Shown here in pieces: positions 13,048 to 17,430 of a stretch of 17,430 nucleotides of DNA. This DNA is from an uncultured Synergistaceae bacterium (GTDB lineage: Bacteria; Synergistota; Synergistia; Synergistales; Aminobacteriaceae). The first letter of the stretch is position 1. Each line of letters begins with the position of its first letter. Where the stretch lies: positions 1 to 17,430 of the forward strand of contig CALMZW010000291.1 in assembly GCA_937870605.1 (NCBI GenBank), read 5' to 3'. The notes beneath the pieces are model-generated. The model ran no database searches. It saw nothing but the letters and a program-made list of their open reading frames with translations, and had not been told where the DNA came from. A program made the position numbers and the translations under genes.

Positions 13048-15933
13048 CTATTTCGACGGGAGATCTGCGGATGTTTCCGTCAGCTCCGAAATTTGCGCCA
13101 GAAGGTCTTCGACCTTTCGGATCCCTTCGCCGTAAGCGGCCCAGTCCCCTGACGCGAGCGCGGCGCGCGAACGCGCCATGATCCCGACGCCTTCCCTGGC
13201 CAGAGTCGCGGCTTTGCGTCGTGCGGGGTCGGAGAGCCCGGGATCGGATGTCGACAGGCGTCCGTGGGCCGCGTCGCCGCCGGCTCCGGATCCGCCCTGC
13301 GCGGGAGCTCCGGCGTCCGCCAGGAAGCGCATGAGCGCCTCGTCGAGGGATTCTCCCCATTCGACGCGTCCGCCGCTGGAAACGATGACCCGTTTGAGTT
13401 CGGGAAGATCGCTGTTTTCGGCTTTCAGATACAGGGATTGCGTGTAGAGCAGGGATTCGCCGACGGGCGTCACGGTGATGTTTCCCCTGATGACGTCCGA
13501 TCCTCGCTGGCTCCACAGCGAGAGCTGAGCGGAAATTTCCGGGTGCTGGTTCGTCAGCGCCTCCACTTGCGCCGGGCCGTACACGAGAAGCTGTTTCGGG
13601 AGCGTATAGACCACGAGCTGCCCTCTGTTGGGAGCGTCGCAGCGCCCGGCCATCCATGCGATGAGGTTGTCCTTTCCGACCGGCATAAAGGGGGTGATGA
13701 GCGCGAATTCGACATTCTTCCCTCCGCGCAGCCGAAGCGTCGAGTAGTAGGAATCCATTCCCTGGCGTTGTCCGTTCCGGGTCGTCCGCTCCCAGACGTC
13801 CTCCTTGTTATAGAACGTATTCGGCTCCCGCATGTGGTAGGTCCGGTAGATCTCCGCCTGGATGGAGAAGAGATCCTTCGGATACCGCAGATGGCCGCGC
13901 AGGCTCGCGGAGATTGTATCCCCGGGCGTGAACAGGCCGGGGTAGATGCGCGACCACGTTTGAAGGATCGGGTCGTCCGGAGTGACTGCGTAGAGCGTGA
14001 TCGTTCCGTCGTAGGCGTCAACCGTGGCCGTGACGCTGCCGCGAACGGTGTTGACCGTCCGGCGGTCCGATGTCAGGGGGTCCTGAACCGTGACGGGCTG
14101 GGAGTAGGGATACCCGTCCGAAACCGTCACGGCGTCCGTGATCCAGAGAAGCCTGCCGTCAACGACGGCGAGATACGGGTCACGGTCGAACAGCAGGAAG
14201 GGAGCGACCGCGTGAAGGCGTTCCGTGACGGAACGAACGAAGAGGACGCGGCTTTCGGGGGTGAAGACGTCGGTGAACAGAATTCTGCTGTCCCGGAACC
14301 GGATTGCGAAAGCGACCCGTCGAAGCAGGGATCCGATGCCGACTCCACCCCTGCCGTCGTAGACCGTCCGGGAATTGCTGTCTCCAAGCGGATAATCGAA
14401 TTCCTTCACCGTCGTGCGGACGAAGACGTACGGAGCCGTTTTCTCCCCGTAATAGATCTGCGGCCGGTCGATGGAAAGCGGAATCGAAACCTGCGGCGGG
14501 ATGTCGCGGATCCACAGTTTCGGCTGTCCTTCCGAGGCGATCTCCGTCACCGGGTTCATGACGACGCCGAACCCGTGCGTGAACTCCAGGCGGGTATTGA
14601 CCCATGTTCGCGTCTGCAATTCCTTCAGGTCGAGCTCCCTCGCGGACAGCATGACCTGGCGGCGCGCGCCGCCGACCGTGTAGCGGTCCATATCCACTTG
14701 GTCGAAGTCGTAATACGTCCGGATTTCCTGGAGCTGCTTATAGCTCCGGAGCAGCGGTCCTTCGTCCCAGATGCGGATGTTGCGGAGGGTTTCCGCTTCG
14801 CGCGACAGATCGTCCCGGGTGATCGACGGCGCCGGGACGACCGTCTCCGTCTTCACGGCATCCAGGCCGTAGGCCTTCAGCGTCGAGGCGATGCCGCGCT
14901 CGATGTAGGATCGTTCCCGGGCGAACTCGTTGGGTTCGACGATGAAGCGCTGGACGAGCGACGGGAGGACTCCCATCGCGATGACGTGAACGGCGAGGAC
15001 CGTTCCTGCGAGAGCGAGAAGCACTTTCTTCCCCTTGCGCATGGGCAGCACGAGGACGACGGCTGCGGCCCAGGACAGGATGGCGAGGAGCGTCTGCGCC
15101 GGGAGCGTCACGACGGAGTCGACGAATCCTGCGCCATACACCACTCCGTTCCCGGAAAAGAGAATATCGTACCGCGCGAGCCAGCGCTCGACGCCCCACA
15201 GGAAGACGGCCAGCGCGCAGAGACGGAGCAGATGGCTCGTCGCCTTCTTGTCGATCGGGGACTTCCATACGGGAGCGCTTCGAAAATCGGGAAGCGAGCC
15301 GAGGACGTAGATCGCGGAACAGCCGATCAGCGACAACATGACGAGCGCCAGAAACCACCCGGTAACCGTCGATATCGCGGGAAGCGTAAAGACGAAAAAG
15401 CCCGCGTCCATCCCGAAAATCGGATCGGCCTCGCCGAACGGCGCGCCGACAAGCGCGGATAGCAGAACCTTCCACTGTTCCCTGAAGGCCCCTCCCATGG
15501 AAAACGAGAAGAACAGCGCCGCCAGAAGCACGACGGTCCGGATCTGCGGGCCGGCGAAATGCTCCGCGATCATTCCCGGAGACGATCGCCCTATATGGCG
15601 GCGGGCGCTTCCCCACTGGGAAATCAGGAAGAGGAAACTTACCGTGAAGACGAATGCGAACGTCGCCCACGAGTAGAGAATATCGCGCAGCCACACGGAA
15701 AGAAATCCTTCCGCCTGATACCAGAGGAAGTCCGTGTAGACCCGGGCCATCGTGGGGAAGAAGGCGAAAAGGAGCAACGCCAGGGCTGCGAAGGCAAGCG
15801 GAAGTTTCCATTTGAAACGGAATCGGCCGCCTTCAGGAGTATCCGCGGAAAACCAGGGATTCTTGGGGAACCAGTCGTTTTTGTCCATGCGGTCATTGTA
15901 GGACAACGCCCCTCGGCGCGAAAGGGGCGGCAT
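13048..15933 (-). CDS. UPF0182 family large membrane protein
   Basis: The product has 961 aa from the ATG at 15933 (AAGGAG SD, 11 nt away). A second ATG at 15888 (MDKNDWFPKNPWF) gives 946 aa but has no SD; either could be right. About seven hydrophobic helices occupy roughly the first 330 residues, including LPLAFAALALLLFAFFP and TVVLLAALFFSFSMGGAF. A large, probably extracytoplasmic domain follows. It carries UPF0182 features such as FIVEPNEFARERSYIERGI, IRIWDEGPLLRSYKQLQEIR, YYDFDQVDMDRY and THGFGVVMNPV. The last 100 residues are Gly/Ala-rich, then helical. The family has no established biochemical role and is known mainly from Actinobacteria, Cyanobacteria, Clostridia and related groups. 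The gene is single, divergent from the GntR gene, and ends in a terminator. Confidence 0.9.
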   Translation of the reverse strand: MPPLSRRGALSYNDRMDKNDWFPKNPWFSADTPEGGRFRFKWKLPLAFAALALLLFAFFPTMARVYTDFLWYQAEGFLSVWLRDILYSWATFAFVFTVSFLFLISQWGSARRHIGRSSPGMIAEHFAGPQIRTVVLLAALFFSFSMGGAFREQWKVLLSALVGAPFGEADPIFGMDAGFFVFTLPAISTVTGWFLALVMLSLIGCSAIYVLGSLPDFRSAPVWKSPIDKKATSHLLRLCALAVFLWGVERWLARYDILFSGNGVVYGAGFVDSVVTLPAQTLLAILSWAAAVVLVLPMRKGKKVLLALAGTVLAVHVIAMGVLPSLVQRFIVEPNEFARERSYIERGIASTLKAYGLDAVKTETVVPAPSITRDDLSREAETLRNIRIWDEGPLLRSYKQLQEIRTYYDFDQVDMDRYTVGGARRQVMLSARELDLKELQTRTWVNTRLEFTHGFGVVMNPVTEIASEGQPKLWIRDIPPQVSIPLSIDRPQIYYGEKTAPYVFVRTTVKEFDYPLGDSNSRTVYDGRGGVGIGSLLRRVAFAIRFRDSRILFTDVFTPESRVLFVRSVTERLHAVAPFLLFDRDPYLAVVDGRLLWITDAVTVSDGYPYSQPVTVQDPLTSDRRTVNTVRGSVTATVDAYDGTITLYAVTPDDPILQTWSRIYPGLFTPGDTISASLRGHLRYPKDLFSIQAEIYRTYHMREPNTFYNKEDVWERTTRNGQRQGMDSYYSTLRLRGGKNVEFALITPFMPVGKDNLIAWMAGRCDAPNRGQLVVYTLPKQLLVYGPAQVEALTNQHPEISAQLSLWSQRGSDVIRGNITVTPVGESLLYTQSLYLKAENSDLPELKRVIVSSGGRVEWGESLDEALMRFLADAGAPAQGGSGAGGDAAHGRLSTSDPGLSDPARRKAATLAREGVGIMARSRAALASGDWAAYGEGIRKVEDLLAQISELTETSADLPSK
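15907..15929 (-). other. GC-rich hairpin between the two candidate UPF0182 starts
   Basis: CGCCCCT (15907-15913) and AGGGGCG (15923-15929) form a perfect 7-bp stem with a 9-nt loop. It is either in the first codons (start at 15933) or in the leader (start at 15888), where it could limit translation. Confidence 0.4.
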
Positions 15934-15956
15934 GCTGTTCTTCACTCCTTGGGCGA

Positions 15957-16019
15957 TAAGCATTATGTATCCAGTATCCAAACTTGACAGAAAAAAATTA
16001 AGGAGTAGCGTTATGCTTA
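15957..16019. promoter_or_regulatory. Spaced inverted repeat in the UPF0182 / GntR divergent region
   Basis: TAAGCATTA (15957-15965) and TTATGCTTA (16011-16019) are reverse complements except for one base, with 45 nt between. The left arm overlaps the UPF0182 -10. They could be regulator half-sites; the evidence is only the symmetry. Confidence 0.3.
15962..15990 (-). promoter_or_regulatory. Candidate UPF0182 promoter
   Basis: On the minus strand there is CTGTCA (15990-15985), 17 nt, then CATAAT (15967-15962). The start near 15955 would leave about 22 nt, including an AAGGAG SD, before the ATG at 15933. This supports the longer protein start. Confidence 0.5.
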
Positions 16020-16026
16020 ATTGAAT

Positions 16027-16034
16027 TGTCGACA
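16027..16034. promoter_or_regulatory. Candidate GntR operator palindrome
   Basis: TGTCGACA is a perfect 8-bp palindrome 39 nt upstream of the gntR ATG, followed by a related TAGACA. FCD-type GntR regulators often bind short TGTNNACA-like palindromes near their own promoters. The assignment is by position and shape only. Confidence 0.35.
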
Positions 16035-16072
16035 GTAGACACTTCGTGGCTTCGTGCTCAGGGAGGACTCCG

Positions 16073-16753
16073 ATGGTTGTCACTATTGAACATCATTCGC
16101 TTTCCGAGGAAGTCGCGGCGTATTTGCTGACGCAACTTCTCGTTTCGGACCAGTATCCCTGCGGGACCTTCATTCGCGAGGAAGAGGTCGCGCGATTGCT
16201 GAACATCAGCAGGGCCCCCGTCCGGGAAGCGCTGAGGATACTGGATTCCCAGGGACTCGTGAAGTCCATCCCGAGACGCGGCGCGCTCGTTATCGAGTAT
16301 TCGGAAGAAGATGTGGCCGAGCTGTACGACATCCGGTTCGCGCTGGAAAGCCAGATCTTCGACGCGATCGTTCGCGGGGGCCTCCTTACGGAAGCGATCA
16401 CCGGAAAACTCCGGTCGATCCTCGAAGACATGCTCAGTGTCTGTCAGGGCGAAGGATCCATGGAAGAAAAAGTCATCGCATTTACGAAAAAGGATCTCCT
16501 TTTTCACCTCACTCTTTCCGAATGCTCGGGCCGACGGTGGACGCACCATCTTCTCAAGGGAATCTACAGCCAGCTGCAAATCGCGATGATCCGCGACCTC
16601 AAGGAAGAAAAACATCTGGAGCGATCCGCGCTCGAGCACGTGAAGATTCTTGAGACCCTTATTGTCGGGGATCTCGAGAGCATCCGGAAGAACAGGCATT
16701 ACAGCTATTTTCACAGACGACTGCATCTGGTTGAAAACCAGGGGGGTGAGTAG
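16073..16753 (+). CDS. GntR-family transcriptional regulator, FCD subfamily
   Basis: The product has 226 aa. The ATG at 16073 has AGGGAGG 6 nt upstream; an in-frame GTG at 16046 lies before that SD and is rejected. The N-terminal winged helix-turn-helix includes REEEVARLLNISRAPVREALRILDSQGLV (about 35-63) and the wing PRRGALV (68-74). The C-terminal all-helical FCD ligand domain starts with DVAELYDIRFALE. D141 and H145 (KKDLLFHLTLSE) and later histidines (H189, H214) are candidate metal ligands of the effector pocket. Such regulators usually sense organic acids. The TRAP binding-protein gene 71 nt downstream on the same strand suggests control of uptake and use of a carboxylate. Confidence 0.92.
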   Translation: MVVTIEHHSLSEEVAAYLLTQLLVSDQYPCGTFIREEEVARLLNISRAPVREALRILDSQGLVKSIPRRGALVIEYSEEDVAELYDIRFALESQIFDAIVRGGLLTEAITGKLRSILEDMLSVCQGEGSMEEKVIAFTKKDLLFHLTLSECSGRRWTHHLLKGIYSQLQIAMIRDLKEEKHLERSALEHVKILETLIVGDLESIRKNRHYSYFHRRLHLVENQGGE

Positions 16754-16824
16754 GAATCGCAAAAGTGCGTTTTTCGGCGCAGGGAGTTTCTGAATCACAA
16801 CATTCTGGCGAAGGAGTGGAGATT

Positions 16825-17430
16825 ATGAAGCGAATGATGAAGGCGACTGTCCTTGCAATGTCTTTCTGCGTGCTTGCGGGAACCGCGTTCGCGGCTACGG
16901 AGTTCCGTATTTCCAACCAGCTTCCCCCGTCCCACCACATTTCAAAGGGAATCCAGGTGTTTGCCGATAAAGTTGCGGAGTATTCGAATAAATCCATCAC
17001 TGCGAAGATCTTCGACTCGGCGACGCTCTTCAAGGATACCGAGATCGTCGAAGCGTTGCAGGACAACAACGTCGAAGTCGGGCTCGTCTCCGTCAACAAA
17101 TGGTCCGGCATGATCCCCGTCGCGGACTTCTTCGAGCTTCCGTTCGTGTTCAAGGATCTGACGTCGCCCAAGAAGTTCATCGAAGGCGGCGCCGGGAAAA
17201 TATTCGACGCGGAATTCGAAAAGGTCGGCGTGAAGGACCTTTTCTGGGTTGACTACGGCTACATCCAGTTCTTCAACAGCAAACGGCCGCTCACGAAGCC
17301 CGACGACTTCAAGGGCCTCACGATGCGTTCGTTCGGAAGCGGCGACGCGGAGACGCTGCGAGCCCTCGGCGCGGCTCCCACGGTCATGAGTTCTTCCGAG
17401 ATGTACATGGCCTTCCAGCGCGGAACCGTT
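16825..17430 (+). CDS. TRAP transporter solute-binding protein, DctP family (C-terminus beyond window)
   Basis: From the ATG at 16825 (AAGGAG SD) the frame is open for 202 codons to the window end; a full DctP is about 330 aa. Residues 1-23 are a signal peptide (MKRMMK, hydrophobic core, GTAFA). The mature protein has SNQLPPSHHISKGIQVFADKV, an extracellular-binding-protein opening. IFDSATLFKDTEIVEALQDNNVEVG and FFELPFVFKD follow, both typical of DctP. KGLTMRSFGS supplies the arginine (MR) that binds the substrate carboxylate in the family. It would deliver an organic acid to a DctQM membrane pair, expected downstream but outside the window. The ligand cannot be read from sequence. It probably belongs to the unit controlled by the preceding GntR regulator. 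Confidence 0.93.
   Translation, partial: MKRMMKATVLAMSFCVLAGTAFAATEFRISNQLPPSHHISKGIQVFADKVAEYSNKSITAKIFDSATLFKDTEIVEALQDNNVEVGLVSVNKWSGMIPVADFFELPFVFKDLTSPKKFIEGGAGKIFDAEFEKVGVKDLFWVDYGYIQFFNSKRPLTKPDDFKGLTMRSFGSGDAETLRALGAAPTVMSSSEMYMAFQRGTV

Noticed and set aside
13264..15462. 732-aa plus-strand ORF opposite UPF0182
   Set aside because: Low-complexity charged composition, no SD or motif; antisense shadow of a recognised family.
15984..16017. Plus-strand TTGACA with TATGCT as a gntR promoter
   Set aside because: The spacing is 22 nt, too long for a sigma-70 promoter, and the hexamer at 17 nt is AGCGTT. The gntR promoter is left unassigned.
16000..16024. Three-codon mini-ORF (ATG CTT AAT TGA) with a perfect AAGGAG 7 nt upstream, before gntR
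   Set aside because: No promoter is visible that would transcribe it; the nearest TTGACA would start RNA after the SD. Probably chance.
16758..16774. Small hairpin CGCA-AAAG-TGCG followed by five T between gntR and the TRAP gene
   Set aside because: The stem is only 4 bp, too weak to call a terminator; at most slight attenuation.

Overview
GC-rich bacterial DNA (near 60% GC by eye) with tightly packed genes, ATGA stop/start overlaps and strong Shine-Dalgarno (SD) sites. A lipid A modification locus, a periplasmic lytic transglycosylase, a UPF0182 membrane protein, an Isf-type flavoprotein and a TRAP solute-binding protein occur together. This suggests an anaerobic diderm, and the gene mix fits Synergistota best. 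That assignment is inference; the window has no rRNA or other marker gene.

Layout. (1) 1-522, minus: a secreted DUF2993-like protein, cut by the window edge. (2) 733-1287, plus: a flavodoxin-fold FMN/iron-sulfur protein, followed by a perfect 18-bp terminator stem. (3) 1379-10603, minus: eight genes. In transcription order they are arnT, arnB, arnC, arnA formyltransferase, arnA dehydrogenase, arnD, ugd and an RlmI-type rRNA methyltransferase. (4) 10728-12077, plus: a small ArnE/EmrE-like transporter, then a PAS-GGDEF diguanylate cyclase. (5) 12097-12840, minus: a membrane-anchored lytic transglycosylase with its own near-consensus promoter. (6) 13048-15933, minus: a large UPF0182 membrane protein with a terminator behind it. 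(7) 16073-17430, plus: a GntR/FCD regulator, then a TRAP DctP-type binding protein that runs off the window.

Region 3 and the ArnE-like gene together encode every enzymatic step from UDP-glucose to 4-amino-4-deoxy-L-arabinose (L-Ara4N) on lipid A. Ugd makes UDP-GlcA, ArnA-DH makes UDP-Ara4O, and ArnB makes UDP-Ara4N. ArnA-FT makes UDP-Ara4FN, ArnC transfers it to undecaprenyl phosphate, and ArnD deformylates it. The ArnE-like protein would flip the lipid-linked sugar and ArnT would transfer it to lipid A. In Escherichia coli ArnA is one fused bifunctional protein. Here the two halves are separate genes, 107 nt apart, with a near-consensus promoter between them. The flippase gene is divergent from arnT, appears to have only one subunit, and is followed 72 nt later by a diguanylate cyclase with no visible terminator between.

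The window holds no rRNA, tRNA, CRISPR, insertion sequence or phage gene that I can see, and no gene-free stretch over 300 bases. The most distinctive content is the split-ArnA arn cluster, its divergent control region with an 8-bp inverted repeat, and its possible link to c-di-GMP signalling.
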